Below, in pieces: positions 18,137-26,451 of a stretch of 64,000 nucleotides of DNA (its first letter is position 1; each line of letters opens with the position of its first letter). A model generated the notes under the pieces. The model made no database searches and had not been told where the DNA came from. It saw only the letters and a list, made by a program, of their open reading frames with translations. Source of the stretch: Reclinomonas americana ATCC 50394 (Eukaryota; Jakobida; Jakobea; Jakobida). Made by a program: the position numbers and the translations under genes. The DNA lies in NCBI GenBank assembly GCA_048213135.1, contig PS015010.1:806001-870000 (forward strand), in the 5' to 3' direction.

Positions 18137-18163
18137 AAAGACTGCATTTATGTGGTCTTTTTT
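18137..18163 (+). terminator. Intrinsic terminator after PorP/SprF
   Basis: The stem AAAGAC (18137-18142) / GTCTTT (18155-18160) continues into a run of T residues. Loop and flanks resemble the terminator at 10032-10060 (GCATTTATGTGG versus GCATTTCTATGTGG). Confidence 0.6.
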
Positions 18164-18324
18164 AATGCTGCTACTTGTCGATCATTTGTACTTGTATGTA
18201 AATGGGAAAGTTCACTTTGTAGAAAATGTTGCTTTGTTAAAATACATCCTCAGACAAAATACACCGGCAGCAAATACAAATACAGCCATTAACCAACGGC
18301 ATTCGTAATTCGTAATTAAAAAAA

Positions 18325-19803
18325 CTACTGCTGATCAGAAGGATACACCGGAACATTCACACTATCCGGTTGAAGAGAAGTATCGGTAGCCCTTTCTTTA
18401 GCGGATACCATCCATTCGGGAACGATCTTCCATTCTCCGTTCTGGAAGGTAGCGCGGTAAACCTTTACAGACGCGGCTTTGGTGCCTGATTGTTCCTCAC
18501 GGATGATGATCTGGCGGCTGTTGTTATCGGTTTCCTGGAAAGCTACGGGTTGAATATATGAACTGGTAATACCTACCTGGCGGATCACGTTTTTGCTGAT
18601 CTCTTCCGCTTTTTCCTGTACTGATTTAAGGAAGGGTTCCATTTCTTTCAGCCTGGCTTCAATAACCGGCTGCTGCCTGGCTACTTCTTTGCTGATGGCT
18701 TCCAGGTTTTCATCGGTAATAATGGATTCAATGTTGTTTGTCCATTCAGCGCCGTCTGTTGTAAACGTGTATTCAGATCCGGCGGGTTTCGCATCAGTCG
18801 CTACCGCGGCTGTTTGCACCATTACGGATTTGGAATTGCCTGAGCGGAAAAGAATGCCGGCTGCCAGTACGCAGAAAAGCAGGAGGGAGGCTACCGGTGG
18901 TATGACGTGCCTGCGCTTGTCCTTTCCAAAACGCAGATCGCCGGTAAAGAACTGTATTCTCTGCAGCAATTGTTTTTTGCGTTCCACTGCTGCCAGGTGA
19001 AAGGCCGGTACCGCTTGTTTAAGACGTTCGGCTTCCAGTAACGTTTGCGCATACAGGAGGGCAGGGTATTCAAAAGCCATGACACTGATGTCGCAGTATT
19101 TTTCCCTTTCCAGCCTGATCTTTCCGGCCAGGGCGTGAACAAAAGGATTAAAGAAGAAGATATTCTCCATGATCACCAGGTACCAGTTGAGCAGGTAATC
19201 GTTGGATCGGATATGAGTGAGCTCGTGTACAATCAGCGTTTCGGCCTGTTCGGTACTGATGCGGTTCACCAGTGCTACCGGCAACAGGATAACTGGTTTA
19301 AAGAACCCGAACGTAACAGGTGTATGAATGGTTTCACTGAACCACAGCTGCACTTTCCTTTTAATGCCGAACAGGAGCGCCTTTTGAGTTGTAAATAATT
19401 TAAGGTCGATGCCGGGCTTCTGTAAGCCTTGCCTGTACTGCTTTTTAAATCGCATCCAGGTATACACAGACTGACCGGTGCGTTGTGCCAGGATAAGCAG
19501 GTAAGCGCCAAATAACCAGGGTGTAACCTGTTTTAAAGTATTCTCCGGCAACAGGCGTTCTGCCATACTGTTAAAAGCGATGGAAGCGGCAGTTTCGGAG
19601 GTATCGGCGAAATAGAACAGCCAGGTACCGGCAAACAGCACCAGTTGGGCGGTCACCAGCAGGAAAAGCAGGTTTCTTTTGGTCAGCGGCGATTGTTTTC
19701 CGGGCAGCAGGGAATTAAACCCCGTATAGAGCAGGAGTAAAGCGGCAGCCTGCCACAGACTGTGCAGCATTGCCATGCAAAAACTGTAGGAAACAGAAGC
19801 CAT
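18325..19803 (-). CDS. BlaR1-family M56 metallopeptidase (antirepressor-type sensor)
   Basis: This 492-residue membrane protein has several N-terminal transmembrane helices and the zinc-protease motif VHELTHIRSNDYL. A further helix (SLLLFCVLAAGILF) precedes a C-terminal extracytoplasmic part of about 165 residues. In BlaR1/MecR1 systems the protease domain, when triggered, inactivates the BlaI-type repressor encoded beside it. The C-terminal part here is not a penicillin-binding domain: it is short, charged and helix-rich, so the signal is unknown. A GTG at 19836 is in frame, but the ATG at 19803 starts just before the first membrane helix. The gene follows blaI in the same direction with a gap of 57 bases. 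Confidence 0.88.
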   Translation of the reverse strand: MASVSYSFCMAMLHSLWQAAALLLLYTGFNSLLPGKQSPLTKRNLLFLLVTAQLVLFAGTWLFYFADTSETAASIAFNSMAERLLPENTLKQVTPWLFGAYLLILAQRTGQSVYTWMRFKKQYRQGLQKPGIDLKLFTTQKALLFGIKRKVQLWFSETIHTPVTFGFFKPVILLPVALVNRISTEQAETLIVHELTHIRSNDYLLNWYLVIMENIFFFNPFVHALAGKIRLEREKYCDISVMAFEYPALLYAQTLLEAERLKQAVPAFHLAAVERKKQLLQRIQFFTGDLRFGKDKRRHVIPPVASLLLFCVLAAGILFRSGNSKSVMVQTAAVATDAKPAGSEYTFTTDGAEWTNNIESIITDENLEAISKEVARQQPVIEARLKEMEPFLKSVQEKAEEISKNVIRQVGITSSYIQPVAFQETDNNSRQIIIREEQSGTKAASVKVYRATFQNGEWKIVPEWMVSAKERATDTSLQPDSVNVPVYPSDQQ

Positions 19804-19860
19804 CGAAACCGGGTTGTTTTGGTGTTGTGTAACCACTGCTTTTTAGGCAGTGGAGATAAA

Positions 19861-20244
19861 TTATTTCTCTTTTTTAAGCTGATCGATCAGTGCCTGGATC
19901 TTTTCCAGTTCCTCATCGCTGGCATTATGACCACCCAGGGCCTGCAGCACCAGGTTGGCCGATGAACCGGCAAAAAGCGTGTCGATCATCTTATTAACCA
20001 GCTGTTTTTGTGTTTTTTCACGACTTACGGCTGGTTGGTAAATATGGGTTTTACTGCTGTCGTCGCGGGTTACCAGTCCTTTTTCAAACATGATCTGCAT
20101 CAGTTTGAGGGTAGTGGTATAACCGCTTTCCTTGGTCTTGGACAACTCTTCATGCACCTGGCGTACGGTGGCAGATTGAGCGCCCCACAATACCTGCAGA
20201 ATCTCTAACTCACTTTCGGTAGGCTTGGTCTGCTTACTGTTCAT
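19861..20244 (-). CDS. BlaI/MecI/CopY family transcriptional repressor
   Basis: This 127-residue protein has a winged-helix DNA-binding domain: PTESELEILQVLW, then SATVRQVHEEL, and the wing GYTTTLKLMQIMFEKGL. It ends in a C-terminal dimerisation helix. Length and pattern fit BlaI-type repressors. The cleavage region between the two domains is where the partner M56 protease would act in known systems. The ATG at 20244 was chosen over an upstream in-frame start because it gives the family N-terminus. Two matching inverted repeats lie just upstream (20250-20287) and are good candidates for its own operators. Confidence 0.92.
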   Translation of the reverse strand: MNSKQTKPTESELEILQVLWGAQSATVRQVHEELSKTKESGYTTTLKLMQIMFEKGLVTRDDSSKTHIYQPAVSREKTQKQLVNKMIDTLFAGSSANLVLQALGGHNASDEELEKIQALIDQLKKEK

Positions 20245-20249
20245 TGTAA

Positions 20250-20287
20250 TACGATTTATTTCGTAGCAAAATACGACTTTACTCGTA
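20250..20287. promoter_or_regulatory. Twin operator for the BlaI-type repressor
   Basis: Two inverted repeats of the form TACGA-N6-TCGTA lie at 20250-20265 and 20272-20287, with their centres 22 bp apart, close to two helical turns. They sit directly before the repressor start codon. Arms are perfect in both. BlaI/MecI operators are known as paired palindromes in promoters of the regulated genes, so autoregulation is likely. The binding itself is inferred. Confidence 0.7.
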
Positions 20288-20342
20288 ATTGACAACACCG
20301 TCTGTCAAAATTTTATAAACAATTAACGGATAGCGGGAGTTT

Positions 20343-20473
20343 GACGACGTACCACAGACGACGTGAGCGGGCTGAATCTGGAAGTATATTTCCTTTATAA
20401 TACCTGATGATTCATTTTTATACTGATTGAAAAAATCATACGCTGGTGGTCAGTGGTCCGTGGTCTGTCGCCA
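20343..20473. repeat. Degenerate phrases between blaI and the pyrophosphatase gene
   Basis: Short phrases such as GGTGGTCAGTGGTCC and GTGGTCTGTCG (20440-20470) and their near complement ACCACAGACGACG (20350-20364) flank a short AT-rich piece. They look like the other intergenic phrase families but occur only once in this window. No gene is seen. Confidence 0.4.
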
Positions 20474-20484
20474 AAAAAAGAAAA

Positions 20485-20503
20485 CCCCGCCGAAAGGGCG
20501 GGG
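20485..20503 (-). terminator. Terminator of the pyrophosphatase gene
   Basis: The stem CCCCGCC (20485-20491) / GGCGGGG (20497-20503) has a five-base loop. On the minus strand it is followed by TTTTC and more T residues. It lies 26 bases after the stop codon. Confidence 0.85.
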
Positions 20504-20528
20504 CTGTCAAATTTTATGCTGAATACGA

Positions 20529-22751
20529 TTACCTGTGATAGGCAACGGTATTATCAGTAGTGCTGGTGGTTTTAGCCGCCTGCATCTCTTTTTTGATCTC
20601 TGGTTTCTTAACGCTTTCGCTGTTGCCCTTTATAGAAGCCAGCGTGGGAGCTATAACCAGGGATACAATACTCATCAGTTTGATGAGGATGTTCATAGAT
20701 GGACCGGAGGTATCTTTAAAAGGATCACCTACGGTATCACCGGTAACAGATGCTTTATGCGGTTCTGATTTCTTGTAGTAAGTTTCACCGTTGATCTCAA
20801 CACCTTTTTCAAATGATTTCTTGGCATTGTCCCATGCGCCGCCGGCATTGTTCTGGAACATACCCAGCAGTACGCCGCTAACGGTAGCTCCGGCCAGGAA
20901 ACCGCCCAGGGCTTCAGCACCCAGTCCGGGCATAAAACCAATGATCAGTGGTGAAATAATGGCGATAGCGCCAGGCAGCATCATTTTCTTAATAGACGCT
21001 TGAGTAGAGATGGCTACGCATTTGTCGTATTCAGGTTTACCGGTACCTTCCATGATGCCGGGGATGGTCCTGAACTGCCTCCTCACTTCTTCCACCATTG
21101 ACATGGCAGCTTCACCTACAGCGCGGATGGCGAGGGAAGAGAAGATGAAGGGGATCATAGCACCTACAAAAAGACAAGCCAGTACATTGGCTTTATAGAT
21201 ATTGATACCCTCGATACCGGCAACGCCCACAAAAGCGGCGAACAGCGCCAGTGCGGTAAGTGCGGCTGAAGCGATGGCAAAACCCTTACCGGAAGCGGCA
21301 GTAGTGTTACCCACAGCATCGAGTACGTCGGTTTTTTCACGAACTTCTTTAGGCAGTTCACTCATTTCGGCAATACCACCGGCATTGTCGGCAATAGGAC
21401 CGAATGCATCAATGGCCAGTTGCATGGCTGTAGTGGCCATCATACCGGCAGCGGCGATAGCCACACCGTACAGACCGGCACATTCGTAAGAGCCCCAGAT
21501 ACCACCTGCCAGTACCAAAGTAGGCAGGAAGGTAGATTCCATACCGATAGCCAGGCCGCCGATCACGTTGGTGGCATGACCTGTAGAAGACTGGCGGATG
21601 ATGCTCATTACCGGTCGTTTGCCCATGGCAGTATAATATTCAGTGATGATGCTCATTAAAGCGCCTACCAGCAGGCCTACGCCAATAGCGCCCAGTACAC
21701 CCCATTTGGTGAAAGGTACACCACGCAGCACCATGTTTTCAGGCAATAACCAGTATACGAGTCCGGCAGCGGCAATAGCCGTAAGAATCATTGATCCCCA
21801 GTTACCCATGTTCAGGGCTTTCTGTACAGTGCCGGTATTGAGACCTGCAGATTCGCTGATGCGAACAAACAGGGTTCCAACAATAGAGAAGAGGATACCT
21901 ACGCCGGCGATCAGCATCGGCAGAACGATAGGAGAGAAGCCTCCCAGTACGTCGGAGCCCTCAATTACGGTTTGCTGACCCAGAACGATGGTGGCCAGTA
22001 CGGTAGCTACATAGGAACCGAACAGGTCGGCACCCATACCGGCTACGTCGCCTACGTTATCACCCACGTTATCTGCAATGGTAGCAGGGTTGCGGGGATC
22101 ATCCTCGGGGATGCCGGCTTCTACTTTACCTACCAGGTCGGCGCCTACGTCGGCAGCCTTGGTATAGATACCGCCGCCAACACGGGCAAACAGGGCGATA
22201 GATTCAGCACCCAGTGAGAAACCGGTAAGTACTTCGATGGTCCTTACCATTTCTTCAGAGTTTACCTGCGCATCGGGAGCGAAAAAATGTTTCAGTACGA
22301 TATAGAGGCCACCCAGTCCGAGTACGGCCAGGCCGGCAACGCCAACGCCCATAACGCTACCACCTGTAAAAGATACATTGAGGGCTTTGCTGAGGCTGGT
22401 ACGTGCCGCTTGTGCAGTGCGCACATTGGCTTTGGTAGCGGCTTTCATGCCAATGTAACCTGCCAGGGCGCTCAGTACCGCGCCAATAACGAAGGCAACG
22501 GCGATAGACCAGTGCGACTGCGGGTTGGCAGAAGCCATTACTGCCAGCAGTATGCCGACGATAACGACGAAGTAACCCAGTATTTTCCATTCCGCTTTCA
22601 GGAAGGCCATGGCGCCTTCAGCGATGTAATTGCTGATCTCTTTCATCCGGTCGGTGCCGGCATCTTGTTTGGAGACCCATGAAAACTTCACGTAAGTATA
22701 CAACAGTCCGATGATACCCATTACCGGAACTGCGTAAATCAATTTGTCCAT
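20529..22751 (-). CDS. hppA: Membrane-bound ion-translocating pyrophosphatase, K+-dependent type
   Basis: This 740-residue protein with about 16 membrane helices couples pyrophosphate hydrolysis to export of H+ or Na+ across the inner membrane. The substrate site [19 protein letters not shown] and the second acidic site [13 protein letters not shown] are intact. The segment [10 protein letters not shown] has Ala at the position that is Lys in K+-independent enzymes, which places it in the K+-dependent class. H+ or Na+ as the pumped ion cannot be decided by eye. It appears to be a single-gene unit with its own -7 box and a strong terminator. Confidence 0.95.
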   Translation of the reverse strand: MDKLIYAVPVMGIIGLLYTYVKFSWVSKQDAGTDRMKEISNYIAEGAMAFLKAEWKILGYFVVIVGILLAVMASANPQSHWSIAVAFVIGAVLSALAGYIGMKAATKANVRTAQAARTSLSKALNVSFTGGSVMGVGVAGLAVLGLGGLYIVLKHFFAPDAQVNSEEMVRTIEVLTGFSLGAESIALFARVGGGIYTKAADVGADLVGKVEAGIPEDDPRNPATIADNVGDNVGDVAGMGADLFGSYVATVLATIVLGQQTVIEGSDVLGGFSPIVLPMLIAGVGILFSIVGTLFVRISESAGLNTGTVQKALNMGNWGSMILTAIAAAGLVYWLLPENMVLRGVPFTKWGVLGAIGVGLLVGALMSIITEYYTAMGKRPVMSIIRQSSTGHATNVIGGLAIGMESTFLPTLVLAGGIWGSYECAGLYGVAIAAAGMMATTAMQLAIDAFGPIADNAGGIAEMSELPKEVREKTDVLDAVGNTTAASGKGFAIASAALTALALFAAFVGVAGIEGINIYKANVLACLFVGAMIPFIFSSLAIRAVGEAAMSMVEEVRRQFRTIPGIMEGTGKPEYDKCVAISTQASIKKMMLPGAIAIISPLIIGFMPGLGAEALGGFLAGATVSGVLLGMFQNNAGGAWDNAKKSFEKGVEINGETYYKKSEPHKASVTGDTVGDPFKDTSGPSMNILIKLMSIVSLVIAPTLASIKGNSESVKKPEIKKEMQAAKTTSTTDNTVAYHR

Positions 22752-22788
22752 AGATGATAGTTAGTAGATGTTCTGATTTTTTGGACGG

Positions 22789-22796
22789 CAAAAATA
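22789..22796 (-). promoter_or_regulatory. Putative -7 box of hppA (TATTTTTG)
   Basis: This is an exact TAnnTTTG match on the minus strand, 37 bases before the hppA start codon. Confidence 0.5.
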
Positions 22797-22871
22797 GGGT
22801 AAAAGGCGCAAAAACAGGCATATTTCAACAGGAATTGAGAATGTCGGACTGTGAAAGAAGCATTCTGTTCG

Positions 22872-22919
22872 CCCGGGTTTGTACCGGACAGGCGCCACAA
22901 ACCGGGAAGGTTCCCGGTT
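22872..22919. other. Two overlapping, mutually exclusive hairpins
   Basis: The arm AAACCGGG (22899-22906) can pair upstream with CCCGGGTTTG (22872-22881) or form the perfect palindrome AACCGGGAA/TTCCCGGTT (22900-22908 with 22911-22919). They lie about 80 bases before the small secreted-protein gene. No T-run follows. A regulatory switch is only a possibility. Confidence 0.35.
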
Positions 22920-23000
22920 CCGTTAACAGGCGGCTAACACTTTGTATCTGATTTTTAAGTAGTTTTATCCAATCATTAATCAACAAAAAAAGAAAAACTC

Positions 23001-23240
23001 ATGAAAAAACTACTGCTGGTATTTGCTTTCGTTACTGGTATTTCAGCTCTTGCTTCTGCACAAACCGGTAAAGCGGTAAGGCCTCAAAGTAAGGCTACAC
23101 CTGCTGCCCAGCCTGCTACTCCTGCCGGTTTCACCAACGCGGCCGGTAAAGTGCCTTCTACTACGCCAGCTCCTGCCGTTCAGCCTAAACAAAAAGCGGT
23201 GGCTAAGAAAAGCAAAGCTGTTGCGGCCAAAAAAGACTAA
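23001..23240 (+). CDS. Small secreted Ala/Pro/Lys-rich protein
   Basis: This 79-residue protein has a clear signal peptide (cleavage near ALASAQ). The mature part of about 58 residues is low in complexity: Ala, Pro, Thr and Gln in the first half, then a lysine-rich tail (KKSKAVAAKKD). There are no cysteines and no recognisable domain. Such small basic exported proteins are common in Chitinophagaceae and usually unnamed. It stands alone between hppA (divergent) and coaE (convergent). No function can be assigned. Confidence 0.65.
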   Translation: MKKLLLVFAFVTGISALASAQTGKAVRPQSKATPAAQPATPAGFTNAAGKVPSTTPAPAVQPKQKAVAKKSKAVAAKKD

Positions 23241-23262
23241 TAATAATATTCTGATTATAATA

Positions 23263-23289
23263 AAAGCTGCCCTAAACGGCGGCTTTTTT
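23263..23289. terminator. Bidirectional terminator
   Basis: The stem AAAGCTGCC (23263-23271) / GGCGGCTTT (23278-23286), with one G-T pair, has T-runs in both orientations. It overlaps the coaE stop codon and serves the two convergent genes. Confidence 0.75.
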
Positions 23290-23880
23290 ATTGCCCGTAG
23301 CCCGGGCGAGGAGTTGTTCGTGCAGCTGCGTTACCTGGGGAAGGAGTAACTGTTGTTCATCATTATAAATGACCATATCGCATAACCGCATCTTGATCTC
23401 CTCATTGATCTGCTTGGACATGCGGTCGAGTACGGCTTCACGGGTTACGTGGTCGCGTTGCATTACCCTGTGTATGCGCAGTGCCTGCGGGGCATATACG
23501 CCTATCACCAGGTCCAGTCCCTGCTGCGAGCCGCTTTCAAATATGAGTGCCGCTTCCTTGATGGCGTAGGGGGTATGCTGTGCCTGCATCCAGCCGGCGG
23601 CATGCGCCAGGGTGGCGGGATGCACCAGGCTGTTGAGGAGTTCCAGTTGTTTGGGATCGCGGAAAACGATGCCGGCGATATACTGCCGGTCGAGTCGTCC
23701 GTTGATATAAGCCGCTTCTCCAAATGCCTCCTTTATTTTTTGTTGTAACGTGGCATCGGTATTCATCAGTTCCTTCGCCGCATCATCGGCATAATACACA
23801 GGAATGCCCAGCACGCTGAAGATATGTGCCACAGTGGATTTTCCGCTTCCGATACCGCCTGTGAGGCCAACTTTTAACAT
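23272..23880 (-). CDS. coaE: Dephospho-CoA kinase
   Basis: This 202-residue P-loop kinase phosphorylates the 3'-hydroxyl of dephospho-CoA, the last step of CoA synthesis. The N-terminal VGLTGGIGSGKST is the ATP-binding P-loop, and YYADDAAKELM near residue 29 is typical of CoaE. It is the last gene of the run nusB, DUF1573, yajC, coaE. The gap to yajC is 65 bases. In many Bacteroidota a YbbR-domain gene lies between yajC and coaE, but there is no room for one here. Confidence 0.93.
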   Translation of the reverse strand: MLKVGLTGGIGSGKSTVAHIFSVLGIPVYYADDAAKELMNTDATLQQKIKEAFGEAAYINGRLDRQYIAGIVFRDPKQLELLNSLVHPATLAHAAGWMQAQHTPYAIKEAALIFESGSQQGLDLVIGVYAPQALRIHRVMQRDHVTREAVLDRMSKQINEEIKMRLCDMVIYNDEQQLLLPQVTQLHEQLLARATGNKKAAV

Positions 23881-23945
23881 AGTAAAATAAAAAGTCCGGG
23901 ATCGAAGTTAAGCTTCCTCCCGGACCTGTTTATCATTCGAAAAAA

Positions 23946-24287
23946 TTACTTTTTCTCTTCTGCAGCCGGCTTATTGAGGTTAGCCGACCATTCCATGCTG
24001 ATGGCGCTGCGTTCGATCTTGATATAGCTGCCCGGGCTGGTTTCCAGTTCCAGGGTGCTGTCGTCGTTCACTTTGTTCACCTTGCCGTGGATACCGGCAA
24101 TGGTTACCACTTTATCGCCTTTTTGCAGGTTGTTGATGTACTCTTTTTGTTTTTTGGCTTTTTTGGCCTGCGGGCGGATCATGAACATCCAGAACACGAC
24201 GATCATAAGACCCATCATGATCAGTGTAGATGTGCTGCCTCCCTTACCCTGGGGGTCCATCATCAGTAAAGTGCTAAATAATTGCAT
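23946..24287 (-). CDS. yajC: Preprotein translocase subunit YajC
   Basis: This 113-residue protein has one N-terminal membrane helix (TLIMMGLMIVVFWMFMI) followed by the highly typical RPQAKKAKKQKEY and a C-terminal domain with LQKGDKVVTIAGIHGKV. YajC associates with SecDF/Sec translocase in the inner membrane. The length fits the family. It lies between the DUF1573 lipoprotein gene and coaE, all on the minus strand. No secD or secF is in the window. Confidence 0.95.
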   Translation of the reverse strand: MQLFSTLLMMDPQGKGGSTSTLIMMGLMIVVFWMFMIRPQAKKAKKQKEYINNLQKGDKVVTIAGIHGKVNKVNDDSTLELETSPGSYIKIERSAISMEWSANLNKPAAEEKK

Positions 24288-24398
24288 GTTGTTGTTTTAT
24301 TTCCATGGTCCATAGCCCATGCTGTTCAAAATTGATATCCGGTTTGTCACCCGGCTATGGCCGGAGACGTATGGGTTACAAAAATATTTTCAGCCTGC

Positions 24399-24842
24399 TC
24401 AGTTAGCGGCTTTTACTTCGCCTGTCAGCAGGAGGGAAGGGAAATCGGGCCGGGCATTGGATACTACGGATACATGTTTTTCCGCGTGGCCTGTTCTTCC
24501 CTTGCTGTTGAATACCACTTTGATATAACCGGTTTCGCCCGGCATTACCGGTCTTTCGGGTTTTTGCGGAACGGTACAACCACAGCTGGCGCTGGCATTC
24601 ACCACTACCAGGGGCTTGGTCCCGGTATTTTTAAAGCGGTAATTGTATTCTACTTTTTCTCCGTCTGTCACTTCCCCGAAATTATAACTGCTGTCGATGA
24701 TCTGCACCGAAGTCGAATCTTTCAGCGCCTGTTCATTCAGTTTTGCCATATCATCGGCCATTTTATCCTTTCTCTTCACATCACAGGAAAAAAGGGCAGC
24801 GGGAATGATCAGCAGGGTAATATATCTTTTCAGCATAACCAT
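24399..24842 (-). CDS. DUF1573 lipoprotein
   Basis: This 147-residue protein has a lipoprotein signal, PAALFSC, with the lipidated Cys at residue 20 (18 if the second ATG is used). The mature part is one DUF1573 domain, an Ig/ASH-like beta fold: FGEVTDGEKVEYNYRFKNTG, then the conserved ASASCGCTVPQKP and GYIKVVFNS. It should sit in the periplasm, anchored to a membrane. Function is unknown. The -7 box TAACTTTG lies six bases before the ATG, which would make its mRNA leaderless. It is part of the nusB-coaE run. Confidence 0.88.
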   Translation of the reverse strand: MVMLKRYITLLIIPAALFSCDVKRKDKMADDMAKLNEQALKDSTSVQIIDSSYNFGEVTDGEKVEYNYRFKNTGTKPLVVVNASASCGCTVPQKPERPVMPGETGYIKVVFNSKGRTGHAEKHVSVVSNARPDFPSLLLTGEVKAAN

Positions 24843-24848
24843 TTATTG

Positions 24849-24856
24849 CAAAGTTA
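24849..24856 (-). promoter_or_regulatory. Putative -7 box of the DUF1573 gene (TAACTTTG)
   Basis: This is an exact TAnnTTTG match on the minus strand, six bases from the first ATG. It implies a start of transcription at the start codon. Confidence 0.45.
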
Positions 24857-24858
24857 TT

Positions 24859-25791
24859 TTATAATGTACTGTTCCTGAAATTGGTCTTGTGAATTTTGCC
24901 TTCGGCCGACAGTTCTTTATGGATATTGTCCAGCAACCCGTTTACAAACTGGCCGCTTTGTGCGGTACTGTATTCCTTGGCCAGGTCAATATATTCATTG
25001 ATGGTAACCTTGGTGGGGATGGTCTCAAAATAAAGGAATTCGCAGATGCCCATTTGCAGCAGGATCATATCCAGCGCAGCTATACGGTCGGCATCCCAGT
25101 TCTTCAGTTTGGGTTTGATGAGATCCATGCATACGTCTTTCTTATCAAGAACGGTTTGCAGCAGGTCTTTGGCAAAGTCCCATTTGTCTTTACTTACGAT
25201 CTCACCAAAATTGTGGTGGCCGGGCTTTTGCAGGCAGGCCATCACGAGCTGGCTCATCATTTCCGCGTCATCGTCCCAGTGAATGAAGTGCTCTTCCAGG
25301 TGGCCGATTACATCTTCATTAGGCAGCATGAGGTTGGTAAAAATGAATTCAAGTATTTCTTTCTCCTGTTTTTTATTACGGGAGAGTTCACCGGTATATT
25401 CCTGGTATTCGGGACTGGCTACCAGTTGCTGGTATATTTTCTTGAGGAGTTCGGTGTCGATCGTATGTTCTGCTTTAAAATCATTGACAGCCGTGCGGAA
25501 ACCCGGGGCTTCCATAATTTTCCACAATACTTCGTTACCGGCGATTTTTGTATTTACACTCAGGTCCTCCGCGGAGGGCAGGTGTTTGGATGCACGCTGG
25601 CGGGCGTCTGTTTCGGCATAGCGGGCCACTTCCGTTACAAAATATACGAGATAGGTGAACAGGTGACGGCTTTGTTCCACTTTTTTAGTGAGAATGCTAA
25701 GTGGTTCGCCGGGTTTAACCGCTCCGCTCATACTGTCCAGTGCATAGAGGGTCTGCATCACTTTAACCCGGATATTTCTTCTGCTGATCAT
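24859..25791 (-). CDS. nusB: Transcription antitermination factor NusB, long Bacteroidota form
   Basis: This 310-residue protein carries the NusB fold in its C-terminal half (DWDADRIAALDMILLQMGICEFLYF, then PTKVTINEYIDLAKEYSTAQSGQFVNGLLDNI). The N-terminal RRNIRVKVMQTLYALDS is also NusB-like. NusB with NusE forms the antitermination complex on rRNA transcripts. Escherichia coli NusB has about 140 residues. The insertion of about 150 residues is normal for Bacteroidota. The ATG at 25791 gives the family N-terminus. An in-frame start upstream at 25821 would overlap the -7 box. Confidence 0.93.
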   Translation of the reverse strand: MISRRNIRVKVMQTLYALDSMSGAVKPGEPLSILTKKVEQSRHLFTYLVYFVTEVARYAETDARQRASKHLPSAEDLSVNTKIAGNEVLWKIMEAPGFRTAVNDFKAEHTIDTELLKKIYQQLVASPEYQEYTGELSRNKKQEKEILEFIFTNLMLPNEDVIGHLEEHFIHWDDDAEMMSQLVMACLQKPGHHNFGEIVSKDKWDFAKDLLQTVLDKKDVCMDLIKPKLKNWDADRIAALDMILLQMGICEFLYFETIPTKVTINEYIDLAKEYSTAQSGQFVNGLLDNIHKELSAEGKIHKTNFRNSTL

Positions 25792-25818
25792 TACGAAAGT
25801 AACTTTGTTATGAAGCGG

Positions 25819-25826
25819 CAAAGGTA
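25819..25826 (-). promoter_or_regulatory. Putative -7 box of nusB (TACCTTTG)
   Basis: This is an exact TAnnTTTG match on the minus strand, 27 bases before the chosen nusB ATG. It lies next to a family B repeat. Confidence 0.5.
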
Positions 25827-25833
25827 ACTATAC

Positions 25834-25940
25834 AATTATGAATTACGAATTACTAATTACGAATGTCACAGATTATATCCGGTATCCTGTACCTCATACC
25901 CGGCATCCGGCACCTGGTATCCCATATCCCGTATCTCCCG
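25834..25940. repeat. Phrase repeats, families B and D, between nusB and groES
   Basis: Positions 25834-25864 hold three near-copies of AATTACGAATTA (family B). They are followed at about 25876-25940 by a second phrase set (family D) built from CCGGTATCC, CCGGCATCC, CACCTGGTATCCC and ATATCCCGTATC, with a period of about 10 bases. Neither codes. They separate two divergent genes. Confidence 0.6.
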
Positions 25941-26030
25941 CTTAACTGACAAAAAATCTTGTCTTTTAGTCAGTCGGGGGCCGTTTTGGGGCAGAGTGGC
26001 TGCTTTTACCGGTTTGGTACAAAAATGGAT

Positions 26031-26038
26031 TACCTTTG
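26031..26038 (+). promoter_or_regulatory. Putative -7 box of groES-groEL (TACCTTTG)
   Basis: This is an exact TAnnTTTG match 39 bases before the groES ATG. A TTTG lies at 26013-26016, but the 14-base spacing is shorter than the usual 19-21. No CIRCE heat-shock element is visible. Confidence 0.5.
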
Positions 26039-26077
26039 TCGACCAAAAAATACATTCATTTAAAAACGCATACTATT

Positions 26078-26377
26078 ATGGCTAAAGCTAAGAATGCTGC
26101 AGAAAAATTGAGCATTACACCTTTGCATGACAGAGTAATTGTAGAAGCCGCTCCGGCTGAAGAAAAGTCTGCGGGCGGAATTATTATCCCCGATACAGCG
26201 AAAGAAAAACCCCAGCGTGGCACCGTTATAGCAGCCGGTCCGGGTAAAAAAGACGAACCTACCATGGTAAAAGCCGGTGATACGGTATTGTACGGTAAAT
26301 ATGCCGGTACTGAGATCAGCTTCGGCGGAAAAGAGTACCTCATTATGAGGGAAAGCGATATCCTGGCGATCATCTAA
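26078..26377 (+). CDS. groES: Co-chaperonin GroES
   Basis: This 99-residue protein forms the seven-membered lid of the GroEL chamber. [27 protein letters not shown] contains the mobile loop, and [28 protein letters not shown] is the standard C-terminus. The ATG at 26078 gives the family start; in-frame codons before it run into the promoter region. groEL follows with a gap of 74 bases. Confidence 0.97.
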   Translation: MAKAKNAAEKLSITPLHDRVIVEAAPAEEKSAGGIIIPDTAKEKPQRGTVIAAGPGKKDEPTMVKAGDTVLYGKYAGTEISFGGKEYLIMRESDILAII

Positions 26378-26451
26378 TATAATACAAGCACCGGAACAGT
26401 TCATATGACTGTTTTGTTCTCATTTACAACAACCAAATAAAATTGAGTAGT

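Noticed and set aside
24889-25827. 312-residue open frame antisense to nusB
   Set aside because: The nusB frame shows conserved family motifs, and the opposite frame reads as Phe-rich nonsense.
26013-26038. TTTG and TAnnTTTG before groES as a full consensus promoter
   Set aside because: The spacing is 14 bases, not the usual 19-21, so only the -7 element was annotated.
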